A stretch of 8,811 nucleotides of DNA, taken from Chloroflexota bacterium. Lineage in GTDB: Bacteria; Chloroflexota; Anaerolineae; 4572-78. Each line of letters starts with the position of its first letter. Within the stretch, counting starts at the first letter, position 1. The stretch spans positions 1 through 8,811 of the forward strand of contig JAJRUC010000043.1 in the NCBI GenBank assembly GCA_024278015.1, given 5' to 3'. The notes under the pieces are model-generated. The model was given only the letters and a program-made list of their open reading frames with translations, was not told the DNA's origin and did no database searches. Positions 1 through 6,062 of this stretch are shown here, one piece after another. The translations under genes and the position numbers were made by a program.

Positions 1-761
1 ATACCGAACATTTCCACACAGAAACGGTCTTCGTCCTTCGTTTCCGCCAGATGGGTGTGCAGGTTGACCAGCGGGTATTCGCGGGCGAGTTTCGCGCTCT
101 CGCGCATTAAATCGGTGGTGACGCTGAAGGGGGAACAGGGCGCCAGCCCGATGCGCAGCATCGAATAGCGGTTCGGGTCGTGAAAGGTTTCGATGGCGCG
201 CAGGGAGTCTTTCAGGATGAAATCCTCGCTGTCGGTGACGCGGTCGGGGGGCAAGCCGCCCTGACTTTCGCCGAGGCTCATACTGCCGCGCGTGGGGTGA
301 AACCGGACGCCGATTTACTGTGCGGCGCGGATTTCGTCATCAATTTTTGAGCCGTTGGGATAAAGGTACAAATGGTCGGCGACGGTGGTTGCCCCGCTGA
401 GTATCAACTCCGCCAGCCCGATTTTCGCGCTGATACAGACTGCTTCGGCGTCCATTTCCGCCCAGATGGGATACAGAAATTTCAGCCAATCGAATAAAAT
501 TTTGCCGTCGCCCGTGCCGATGGTGCGGGTGAGGGTTTGGTACAGGTGATGATGGGTGTTCACCAGACCGGGGATGACCACCGTGCCGCGCGCGTCGATG
601 GTGCGGTCGGGGCGCAGGGTGGGGTCGGCGGTCAGCTCGGCGGTGGTGCCGACGCGCCGAATCACGTTGTCTTCCACCCAAATCGCGCCGTCGGGAATCT
701 CGCGGCGGTCGGCATCCATGGTCGCCAGCACATCAATGTTTTTCACCAGCAGCGTTGTCAT
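1..761 (-). pseudogene. 8-oxoguanine deaminase-like amidohydrolase, interrupted by in-frame TAA; 3' end outside window
   Basis: This is a metal-dependent amidohydrolase of the TrzA/AtzA/guanine-deaminase group, and the closest match I recognise is 8-oxoguanine deaminase (oxidised purine salvage, cytosolic). Translation starts at ATG 761, with AAGGGA about 8 nt upstream. Residues 1-60 look like the small beta-sandwich domain. Residues 64-72 (PGLVNTHHH) carry the HxH metal ligands (H70, H72). Codon 149 is TAA (315-317). After it, the same frame continues for 104 codons to the window edge with family-typical sequence: FHPTRGSMSLGES (154-166), APCSPFSVT (207-215) and the metal-site motif HTHLAE (235-240). 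The family usually has Glu at this position (EIGVRFH), so one GAA-to-TAA change explains the stop. A 148-residue product would lack most of the barrel and could not be active. A sequencing error is the main alternative. Other deaminases or chlorohydrolases of the same superfamily cannot be excluded. Confidence 0.86.
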
Positions 762-800
762 AATCGCGTTCCCTTCGCAGCATACATTTATGCGAACAAG

Positions 801-820
801 GGCGGCTGACGGGCCGCCCC
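801..820. repeat. GC-rich palindrome in spacer
   Basis: GGGCGGC (801-807) and GCCGCCC (814-820) form a 7-bp perfect stem with a 6-nt loop. It lies about 40 bp upstream of the amidohydrolase start. No T-run follows on the plus strand, and only TTGTT follows on the minus strand, so it is a poor intrinsic terminator. It resembles the scattered REP-like palindromes common in large bacterial genomes. That assignment is by appearance only. Confidence 0.5.
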
Positions 821-854
821 TGCTGAATTACCTGTTTGTTTATAAATTTACTGA

Positions 855-945
855 ATTTTATGTTTGGGTGAGTTTCAGTCACCAATTTTCACGAATTTTA
901 CAAATTCGAGCCTGAAATTCGAGAAAATCTGTGGCCGAAAACAAG
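855..945. repeat. Degenerate AATTCG-type short repeats in spacer
   Basis: This AT-rich stretch lies between the amidohydrolase and the bisphosphate nucleotidase. It holds a 9-bp direct repeat, AAATTCGAG, at 902-910 and 915-923. It also holds related units CACCAATTTT and CACGAATTTT around 881-899, and a 7-bp inverted repeat CGAATTT/AAATTCG (892-898 and 902-908, 3-nt loop). On the minus strand it reads as successive variants of an AATTCGTG-like unit. It is non-coding in appearance and resembles degenerate intergenic repeats seen in many bacterial genomes. I assign no function. Confidence 0.45.
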
Positions 946-989
946 CCAACGGCAAGTTTCATTGACTTCTGTTTTGCGCGCCGGCGGTG

Positions 990-1976
990 TTACGCTGTTT
1001 CGATTTGGGCAACGGCTTCAAGGACGGAAGCGTGAATACGGCGGTTGCCCACAATCACGCCTCGATTTTGCCGCATTTTGTAGTCGGAATTGAAATCCAG
1101 GGTATTGCCGTGCATATCGGTCACAATGCCGCCCGCTTCTTCCACAATCAGCGAACCGGCGGCATGGTCCCAGATTTTTTCCCGATAGCCCGGCGATTCG
1201 GGCGACGGCAGGCGCAAATAGAGGGCGGCATCGCCGCGAGCCAGCGCGCCATATTTTACCTGGCTATCCATCTTGAGCGAAGATTGCGAAAAACCGACTT
1301 TGGCGGCAATCGCTTCCTGCAAGGGTTGGTTTCCGTGGCTGCTCTCGACGCTTTCAACAAACCGCATCTGGGTTGGGTTGGTGCCGTCCACCACCCGGAT
1401 GGTGACAAAGTCATCGCTGTGCAGCGGAGCCATCTGGGCGCCCTCACCGCGAACAGCCACAAACACAACCCCTTTGGGGCTATTGGGGTCGTCCATTTTA
1501 TAGGGCATGGCCGGGCAAGCCAGCGCCCCGAGTTTGACCTCGCCGCCAACTATCAAGGCCAGAGCGATGGCGTACTGGGCGTTGCGTAAAAAGCCTTTGG
1601 TGCCGTCAATCGGGTCAAGGGTCCAGAAATAGTCTGATACAACCCCGTTACCGGCGTCAATCCAGCGACACACCAAATCCGGGGTGGCATCCGGCAAAGA
1701 CGTTTGCACATAATCGATAATTTCTACCAGCAGGGGGGCGTTACTGGGTTTTTGCAAGTCAGATGAATCTTCTTCGCCCACAATCACATCACCCGGAAAA
1801 TGCCGGGCCAGATGTTCGCAGACCAGGGCTTGCGCCCCGAAATCGGCGATGGTGACGGGGCTTTTGTCTTTCTTTTCCAGCGCGTTGGGATTAACCATAT
1901 CTTTCCGAACCCGAATACACAAATCGGCGGCTTTGGTGACAGCGGCAAGGGCTACCTGCTTTTGTTTTTCATACAT
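990..1976 (-). CDS. 3'(2'),5'-bisphosphate nucleotidase (HAL2/SAL1 type, inositol monophosphatase superfamily)
   Basis: This enzyme is predicted to hydrolyse 3'-phosphoadenosine 5'-phosphate (PAP) to AMP and phosphate in the cytosol, removing the by-product of sulfotransfer and sulfate assimilation. The protein has 328 residues, in the size range of HAL2/SAL1 enzymes and longer than typical CysQ. Metal-site motifs appear in order: KSPVTIADF (38-46), GEEDSS (67-72), DPIDGTKGFLR (121-131, with D121 and D124 as ligands) and WDHAAGSLIVEEAGG (269-283, D270 ligand). The FWTLDPIDGTKGFLR context is typical of the HAL2 branch rather than of inositol monophosphatases. I chose ATG 1976 because GGAAG sits about 7-8 nt upstream; an upstream in-frame TTG (1997) would place that Shine-Dalgarno inside the gene. 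It lies 154 bp downstream of the tyrosine phosphatase on the same strand, and I see no convincing promoter of its own. Confidence 0.93.
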   Translation of the reverse strand: MYEKQKQVALAAVTKAADLCIRVRKDMVNPNALEKKDKSPVTIADFGAQALVCEHLARHFPGDVIVGEEDSSDLQKPSNAPLLVEIIDYVQTSLPDATPDLVCRWIDAGNGVVSDYFWTLDPIDGTKGFLRNAQYAIALALIVGGEVKLGALACPAMPYKMDDPNSPKGVVFVAVRGEGAQMAPLHSDDFVTIRVVDGTNPTQMRFVESVESSHGNQPLQEAIAAKVGFSQSSLKMDSQVKYGALARGDAALYLRLPSPESPGYREKIWDHAAGSLIVEEAGGIVTDMHGNTLDFNSDYKMRQNRGVIVGNRRIHASVLEAVAQIETA

Positions 1977-2037
1977 TTTCGGTCTTCCTTCAGTCAATTC
2001 AAAAGGTGGTGGTCAAGGTGTCAAACAGATTATTTTA

Positions 2038-2089
2038 CAGGCGGCAAGCCTGCAACTTATGAAGTTGAACGGACAGGTTGCTATGCAAC
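2038..2089. repeat. Three consecutive small stem-loops between phosphatase and nucleotidase genes
   Basis: Three adjacent inverted repeats lie in the 154-bp spacer. CAGGC/GCCTG is at 2038-2042 and 2048-2052, with a 5-nt loop. CAACTT/AAGTTG is at 2053-2058 and 2062-2067, with a 3-nt loop. GTTGC/GCAAC is at 2077-2081 and 2085-2089, with a 3-nt loop. No long T-run follows on either strand. The dense small palindromes suggest a degenerate REP-like element. A role as a processing or stability element in a phosphatase-nucleotidase transcript is possible but unproven. Confidence 0.5.
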
Positions 2090-2130
2090 AAAGTCATTTA
2101 TTATTGTAACAAAAACCTTCAGTTTTTCAA

Positions 2131-2610
2131 TTAAGCGGCTCTTAAATTATGAGCTTTTGTTAAATGGGCCAACAATCCCCGGCAACCGGCCGAAATCAGG
2201 GCGTAGGCTTCTTCAAAATTGCCGTGATAGTACATATCGGGTACGTCTTTTGATTCAATCTCAGGGGCAAAATCCAGCAACCGGGAGGCTTTGGGCGGCA
2301 GGTTGTTTTGGGCCAGCAAGTGAGTCAGGTCGTCCCGATTGGTTGTGTCCAGGCCAATCAAGTAGTCGAAGCGGGTCAGGTCTGCCGTGGTAACGCGCCG
2401 CGCCCGGCCCGCGCAGGGTAAGCCAACCTGCTCAAGGATGCGCAGCGTGCCGGGGCAGGGTCTTTGCCCCACGTGATAACCGGCCGTGCCCGCCGAATCG
2501 ATGTCAAACCGGGCGGCCATGCCCGCCCGGTCAACCAAATCGGCAAAAACAGCCTCCGCCATTGGCGAGCGGCAAATATTGCCCAAACACACAAACAAAA
2601 CGCGAACCAT
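2131..2610 (-). CDS. Low-molecular-weight protein tyrosine phosphatase
   Basis: This is a cytosolic phosphatase that removes phosphate from tyrosine residues through a cysteinyl-phosphate intermediate. At 159 residues it has the normal family length. The P-loop VCLGNICRSP (7-16) has the CX5R signature, with nucleophile C8, R14 and S15. SAGTAGYHVGQ (39-49) follows in its usual place. The general-acid loop is DVPDMYYHG (122-130), where D125 is the likely acid. Most homologues have Asp-Pro here, and this one has Met after the Asp. In bacteria such enzymes often act on tyrosine kinases or exopolysaccharide systems, but no kinase or polysaccharide gene is nearby, so the partner is unknown. The start at 2610 is supported by the MVRVLFVCLGN amino terminus and a GAGGGAG purine run immediately upstream. 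The gene is divergent from yigZ and has an extended -10 promoter at 2639-2647. Confidence 0.94.
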   Translation of the reverse strand: MVRVLFVCLGNICRSPMAEAVFADLVDRAGMAARFDIDSAGTAGYHVGQRPCPGTLRILEQVGLPCAGRARRVTTADLTRFDYLIGLDTTNRDDLTHLLAQNNLPPKASRLLDFAPEIESKDVPDMYYHGNFEEAYALISAGCRGLLAHLTKAHNLRAA

Positions 2611-2643
2611 ACTCCCTCATCTCATCAAGTTGCGAGGGAGTAT
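2609..2643. promoter_or_regulatory. 10-bp inverted repeat over the phosphatase start and promoter
   Basis: ATACTCCCTC (2609-2618) is exactly inverted at 2634-2643 (GAGGGAGTAT), separated by 15 bp. Read on the minus strand, one arm overlaps the -10 element and the other overlaps the Shine-Dalgarno run and the first bases of the ATG. With transcription starting near 2632, only one arm would be in the mRNA, so a DNA operator is a better reading than an RNA hairpin. Function is inferred from the symmetry alone. Confidence 0.45.
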
Positions 2644-2668
2644 AGCAGAAAACATTGTTTTTTAACAA
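2639..2668 (-). promoter_or_regulatory. Extended -10 promoter for the tyrosine phosphatase
   Basis: On the minus strand, TGC immediately precedes TATACT (-10 at 2639-2644), giving an extended -10. TTGTTA (2663-2668) is a 4/6 match to -35 at 18-bp spacing. Transcription would begin near 2632, about 22 nt before the ATG. Confidence 0.55.
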
Positions 2669-2682
2669 GTTGGGGCACAAAA

Positions 2683-2711
2683 TTAACGCATACCTTTTTT
2701 TATGGTATACT
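2683..2711 (+). promoter_or_regulatory. Extended -10 promoter for the yigZ-crcB-DUF190 operon
   Basis: TGG directly precedes TATACT (-10 at 2706-2711, 5/6), forming an extended -10. TTAACG (2683-2688, 4/6) is the -35 at 17 bp. The predicted start near 2718 leaves a leader of about 27 nt, too short for a fluoride riboswitch. It also rules out the upstream in-frame TTG at 2655 as the yigZ start. Confidence 0.6.
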
Positions 2712-2744
2712 CCTGTTTTCAATATTGAGCCTGAGCGCGTTTTT

Positions 2745-3368
2745 ATGACAGACAGATACCCCGTTCCCGCCGGATATGCCGAAATTGAACTGGTAATTCG
2801 GCGCTCGCAATTTATTGCCAACGCAGCCTGTACCCCCACCGTGGCAGAGGCCAGAGCCTTCATCGCCGAAATCAGTCGCAAATATCCCGATGCCGGCCAT
2901 CACGTCTACGCCTTTGCGGTGGGTTTCGGCAGCAGCGTGGTTCACGGCATGAGCGATGCGGGCGAACCCTCCGGCACGGCGGGCAAACCGACGCTGGCCG
3001 TGGTGCGGGGCAGCGGTCTGGGCGATGTGACGGTGGTCACCAGCCGCTACTTCGGCGGAACAAAGCTGGGTACGGGCGGTCTGGTTAAAGCCTACACAGA
3101 GGCGGCGCAACTTGTGCTGGCCGAAATCCCGCGCGCCGAAAAAATCGAATGGCAGCCCGTCAACCTGCACGCGCCGTACCATTATTACGAAGCGGTGATG
3201 CGGCTGGTTAAGCAGTATCAGGGCCAGGTGCAAAACGAAGATTTCGGCGTGGCGGTGTCGCTGGGGCTGAATTTCCCGGCTTCTATGGTAGACCTGTTCG
3301 GGGCGGCATTATCCGAACTCACGTCCGGGCAGGTGACAATTCCGGATTCTACCAAAGAGGACAATTAA
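2745..3368 (+). CDS. yigZ: YigZ/IMPACT family protein
   Basis: IMPACT/YigZ proteins are small cytosolic two-domain proteins linked to translation control. The eukaryotic homologue inhibits GCN2 signalling, and the bacterial role is poorly defined. At 207 residues it matches E. coli YigZ in size. Signature segments are SQFIA (21-25), DAGHHVYAF (49-57), MSDAGEPSGTAGKP (69-82) and YFGGTKLGTGGLVKAY (102-117). The carboxy-terminal part from about 136 fits the small ferredoxin-like domain (DUF1949-like), ending in a variable tail. ATG 2745 is the first start downstream of the predicted promoter and fits the conserved amino terminus. The Shine-Dalgarno is weak. The stop is 2 bp before the GTG of crcB, so the two are almost certainly cotranscribed and perhaps translationally coupled. 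Confidence 0.94.
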   Translation: MTDRYPVPAGYAEIELVIRRSQFIANAACTPTVAEARAFIAEISRKYPDAGHHVYAFAVGFGSSVVHGMSDAGEPSGTAGKPTLAVVRGSGLGDVTVVTSRYFGGTKLGTGGLVKAYTEAAQLVLAEIPRAEKIEWQPVNLHAPYHYYEAVMRLVKQYQGQVQNEDFGVAVSLGLNFPASMVDLFGAALSELTSGQVTIPDSTKEDN

Positions 3369-3370
3369 CT

Positions 3371-3760
3371 GTGTCAACGTATTTATGGATTGGGTTGGGC
3401 GGCTTTTTGGGCGCAAACGCCCGTTATCTGGTGCAAAGCTGGGCCGCCGGGCGCTGGGGGGGCGCGTTTCCGTATGGCACCATGATAGCCAATGTAACCG
3501 GCAGTTTGTTGCTGGCCTTCTTTATGACCATCGCCACCGAGCGCCTGAGCCTCAGCCCGCAAACCCGTCTCTTTTTAGCCACCGGCTTTTTGGGGGGCTA
3601 CACCACTTTTTCTTCTTTTGGATACGAAACCTGGCAATTGCTGGAAACGGCGGGCCGGCTGCAATTCGGCCTGAATTTTTTGGGCAACATCGTTCTGGGC
3701 GCAACCGGAGTATTGCTGGGCGTGGCCCTGGCCCGCTGGGTGATGCTGTTACGCGGATAG
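3371..3760 (+). CDS. crcB: CrcB/Fluc fluoride channel
   Basis: CrcB (Fluc) is an inner-membrane, dual-topology dimeric channel that lets fluoride leave the cell and so protects enolase and pyrophosphatase. The 129-residue protein is full length, with four hydrophobic segments at about 4-22, 36-56, 66-85 and 100-126. Family motifs are GGFLGANARY (10-19), IANVTGSLLL (39-48, N41) and GFLGGYTTFSSF (72-83), which holds the Phe and Thr residues lining the fluoride path. It begins with GTG 2 bp after the yigZ stop and has no separate Shine-Dalgarno beyond the AGAGGACAA run before the yigZ stop. It is a single crcB copy, consistent with a homodimer. The downstream DUF190-CBS gene is a likely regulatory partner. 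No fluoride riboswitch is visible upstream. Confidence 0.97.
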   Translation: MSTYLWIGLGGFLGANARYLVQSWAAGRWGGAFPYGTMIANVTGSLLLAFFMTIATERLSLSPQTRLFLATGFLGGYTTFSSFGYETWQLLETAGRLQFGLNFLGNIVLGATGVLLGVALARWVMLLRG

Positions 3761-3782
3761 ACTATCAGAAAAGAGGAGTAAC

Positions 3783-3871
3783 TATCCCCCCCTTAATCCC
3801 TGATGAAGAAACCGCTTCGCGCCCTCAAGAGGGGGGATATCTTCCTTCCCCCGCAAGCGGGGGAGGGGGCA
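3783..3871. repeat. GC-rich palindromic repeat element between crcB and DUF190 gene
   Basis: The outer arms TATCCCCCCCTT (3783-3794) and AAGAGGGGGGATA (3827-3839) form an imperfect inverted repeat. Right after them, CCCCCGC (3848-3854) and GCGGGGG (3857-3863) form a strong hairpin within a C-run/G-run block ending near 3870. No T-run follows, so it is not a standard terminator. A short direct repeat ACTATC (3761-3766 and 3781-3786) lies at its left edge. AGAGGAG at 3772-3778 looks like a Shine-Dalgarno left without a start codon. The element resembles small REP-like palindromes and may modulate or stabilise the operon mRNA. Confidence 0.55.
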
Positions 3872-3938
3872 AGAACGGCAAAAGAAGCTGTTTATCGTTA
3901 CAAATGCTTATGACTGTACAGTTACAAAGGGAGCAAGC

Positions 3939-5168
3939 ATGAACATTGTGGGTCAGGCATCAAAAGTAACCATCTATCTCAGCGAAGGCGACCGCCATCA
4001 TAATCAGGCCCTGTATATGGCGATTTTGCAATTGCTCAAAAAAGAAGGAGCCGCCGGGGCCACCGTTACGCGGGGCGTGGCCGGGTTCGGCGCCCATACG
4101 CGCATCCACACGGCCAACGTCGTCAGCCTGACCGATACCCTGCCCCTCATCATCGAGTGGGTGGACAAGCCGGACCGGGTAGACCGGATTTTGCCCAAAA
4201 TCAACGCGATGGTCACAGAAGGGCTGGTTACGGTGCAACCCGTTAATGTGGCCCGTTACAGCCATCGCGCCCTTAAGCAGCCTTCCGGCAAAACGCTGGT
4301 GCGAGAGGCCATGACCTACGAAGTAGCCAGCATTGTGGCCGGGGCATCGGTTAATCAGGTGGTGGATTTACTCATTGAAAAGGGGTATCGGGTGCTGCCC
4401 GTGGTAGACGAGACATGGCACGTGCTGGGCGTTATCTCCGAAGGCGATTTGCTGCGGGCCGGGCTGTCGTTCATTGAACTGGAAGCCGGTGTGGCGCCGG
4501 AGGCAGATACCCGGCGGGCCGTCGATTTGATGACCGCGCCGCCCATCACTATTGCCACCAACGATACCCTGGCCCACGCCATTGACCTGATGGTGAAACA
4601 CGGGGTAAAACGCCTGCCCGCTTTGGATGAAAACGGCACGCTGGCCGGGTTGCTCAGCCGGGCCGATATTTTGCGGTTGTTTTCTGAAGCAGCTCTGGTT
4701 AGAGATGCGCCGCCGGAATTTCCCGCCGGGCAATTGCAGGTGGGGCAAATTATGCTCACCGATGTGCCGATGGTGGTGGCCGGCACGCCGGTTTCGGAGG
4801 TGGTAGACCAGCTTTTGCGGATTCGTTCCCGGCGGGTGGTGGTGGTTGACGCCCACCGGCGCGTGCTGGGGGTTATCACCGACGGCGATTTGCTGGAACG
4901 GGTGACTGTCGCCGAGCGCAAAAGCGTATTTGACACGTTGTTCCGGCGCGGCAAAAAGCTGGTGGTTAATGACGCGCTCACCGCCGAAGGGGTGATGACC
5001 CGGCCCGCCATCCCGGTGCAGCAGGAGATGCCGCTGAAAGACGCGCTGCAATTGCTGGTACAGCATCAAATCAAGCGCTTGCCGGTGGTTAATGCCGAAG
5101 GTCAGTTGGTGGGGATGGTGGGCCGGGGGGGGATTTTACGCGCCCTGCACACCCATGCAGACGATTGA
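3939..5168 (+). CDS. DUF190 (PII-like) protein with four CBS domains
   Basis: The 409-residue soluble protein is a fusion. Residues 5-107 match DUF190, a ferredoxin-like fold related to PII signalling proteins (KVTIYLSEGDRHH at 9-21, EWVDKPDRVDRILPKI at 73-88). Four CBS domains follow at about 120-174, 194-248, 267-321 and 347-403, each with the V/LPVVD and VxGxxSxxD-type ends. CBS pairs (Bateman modules) usually bind adenine nucleotides, so the protein probably senses nucleotide or energy state. DUF190 genes commonly neighbour crcB, and this placement suggests control of fluoride efflux, which is inference. ATG 3939 is preceded by AAGGGAG with good spacing. The gene sits 178 bp after crcB, separated by the palindromic element, and most likely shares its transcript. 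In the fourth CBS domain the usual acidic residue near the end is replaced by glycine (GRGGIL, 395-400), so that site may not bind a ligand. Confidence 0.93.
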   Translation: MNIVGQASKVTIYLSEGDRHHNQALYMAILQLLKKEGAAGATVTRGVAGFGAHTRIHTANVVSLTDTLPLIIEWVDKPDRVDRILPKINAMVTEGLVTVQPVNVARYSHRALKQPSGKTLVREAMTYEVASIVAGASVNQVVDLLIEKGYRVLPVVDETWHVLGVISEGDLLRAGLSFIELEAGVAPEADTRRAVDLMTAPPITIATNDTLAHAIDLMVKHGVKRLPALDENGTLAGLLSRADILRLFSEAALVRDAPPEFPAGQLQVGQIMLTDVPMVVAGTPVSEVVDQLLRIRSRRVVVVDAHRRVLGVITDGDLLERVTVAERKSVFDTLFRRGKKLVVNDALTAEGVMTRPAIPVQQEMPLKDALQLLVQHQIKRLPVVNAEGQLVGMVGRGGILRALHTHADD

Positions 5169-5178
5169 CGGCCCGGTT

Positions 5179-5991
5179 TCAGTTGATGAGCGTCCCGAAA
5201 TTTGCGCCTTGCCCCAGCAAGGCAGATTCAACATTCCCCGGCTCCAGCCCGGAAAAAATCAGGGCCTGCATGGGGGGCATTGCCAGGGTCAAATGATACA
5301 TATCGCGCACTTTTGCCAGCATGCCGCCGGTCACATCGACGGTTAAGGCCCCGCCCAGGGCCATTTCCACTTCAGCCCAGTTAGTGTGGTCAATATCCTC
5401 CACCAGCCCGGCGGCGGGGTTGGTTTTGGGGTTGCCGGTGTACACGCCGTCCAAATCTCCGGCCAGCAAAATCCGGTCCGGAATCAGTTCGCGGGCCAGG
5501 TTGTCAAACAGCTTTTCAGTGGAGACAATGCTCATGCCCTGCACCGCGTCAATAGAGACATCGCCATAAACCACCGGCACCAGCCCGTGCTTCAATACCT
5601 CTTTCAACGAATACGTTTCAAAATACATCAATTGCTCTTTGCGGGTGCGGGCGCTGGCAAAAGGCTGAAACGGCACCGCCGGAACGCCGGCCTCCAGCAG
5701 AGTATCCATCACCAGGCGATTGAGTCTGCCGACCGCCGCCACCACATCCACCACCCCTTGCCAGCTTTCAGGCCCAATATCGCCCTGGGCCGTTTTGTGT
5801 TTTGAAGCGGCTATATGCCCAAAACTCCCCGACCCATGCCCAATCACCAGCCGCAAGTCATCGCCCCCGGCCTCAAGGGCGTTTTTAATTTCAAGGGCCA
5901 GCCGTTTCAGCGCATCCGGGCGCGGGGTATTGGGGCTGGATTTATCGGTGATGAGCGAGCCGCCCAATTTTAGAAACACCAGTTCCGACAT
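5179..5991 (-). CDS. Isopentenyl phosphate kinase
   Basis: The enzyme phosphorylates isopentenyl phosphate with ATP to isopentenyl diphosphate, the last step of the alternative mevalonate pathway. It belongs to the amino acid kinase superfamily and is cytosolic. Length is 270 residues, usual for the family. Motifs are KLGGSLITDK (8-17, Lys8 for phosphate binding), GHGSGSFGH (51-59), where H59 is the expected catalytic His that separates IPK from other amino acid kinases, VVYGDVSID (140-148), LAGDLDGVY (176-184) and DVTGGMLAK (219-227). ATG 5991 is chosen because AAGGA lies 7 nt upstream and MSELVFLKLGGS is the standard amino terminus; an upstream in-frame start at 6087 adds 32 unconserved residues. 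No other mevalonate-pathway gene is in view. The gene faces the DUF190 gene tail to tail across a 10-bp gap without a visible terminator. Confidence 0.95.
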   Translation of the reverse strand: MSELVFLKLGGSLITDKSSPNTPRPDALKRLALEIKNALEAGGDDLRLVIGHGSGSFGHIAASKHKTAQGDIGPESWQGVVDVVAAVGRLNRLVMDTLLEAGVPAVPFQPFASARTRKEQLMYFETYSLKEVLKHGLVPVVYGDVSIDAVQGMSIVSTEKLFDNLARELIPDRILLAGDLDGVYTGNPKTNPAAGLVEDIDHTNWAEVEMALGGALTVDVTGGMLAKVRDMYHLTLAMPPMQALIFSGLEPGNVESALLGQGANFGTLIN

Positions 5992-5999
5992 ATCAAAAT

Positions 6000-6033
6000 C
6001 CTTCCGGTCACAATGAGCATATTTTTCGGAAGG
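6000..6033 (-). promoter_or_regulatory. Inverted repeat covering the kinase Shine-Dalgarno
   Basis: CCTTCCG (6000-6006) and CGGAAGG (6027-6033) are a perfect 7-bp inverted repeat with a 20-nt loop. In the kinase mRNA the proximal arm contains the AAGG of the Shine-Dalgarno, so pairing would hide it. The predicted transcription start near 6027 would remove most of the distal arm, which weakens the RNA-hairpin reading. Confidence 0.3.
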
Positions 6034-6062
6034 ACTATAGCATACTCTCCGGTTTATCGGAA
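6034..6062 (-). promoter_or_regulatory. Extended -10 promoter for isopentenyl phosphate kinase
   Basis: On the minus strand, TGC directly precedes TATAGT (-10 at 6034-6039), an extended -10 like those of the phosphatase and yigZ. The -35 (TTCCGA at 6057-6062, 3/6) is weak. The leader would be about 36 nt. Confidence 0.45.

Noticed and set aside
1800..2393. 197-codon plus-strand open frame
   Set aside because: It runs antisense across the nucleotidase and phosphatase genes and their spacer. It has no ribosome site and no recognisable domain, while both minus-strand genes carry full family motifs.
2655..2744. Amino-terminal extension of YigZ from TTG 2655
   Set aside because: The extension crosses the predicted promoter, is not family-like, and starts upstream of the likely transcription start.
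3797..3820. Possible fluoride riboswitch fragment (CTGATGAAG and ACCGC strings)
   Set aside because: The strings occur between crcB and the DUF190 gene, but the conserved GGCGATGG core and pairing partners are missing and the context is a palindromic repeat.
3848..3863. Intrinsic terminator after crcB
   Set aside because: The hairpin is strong, but it is followed by G and A rather than a T-run, so it is listed as a repeat instead.
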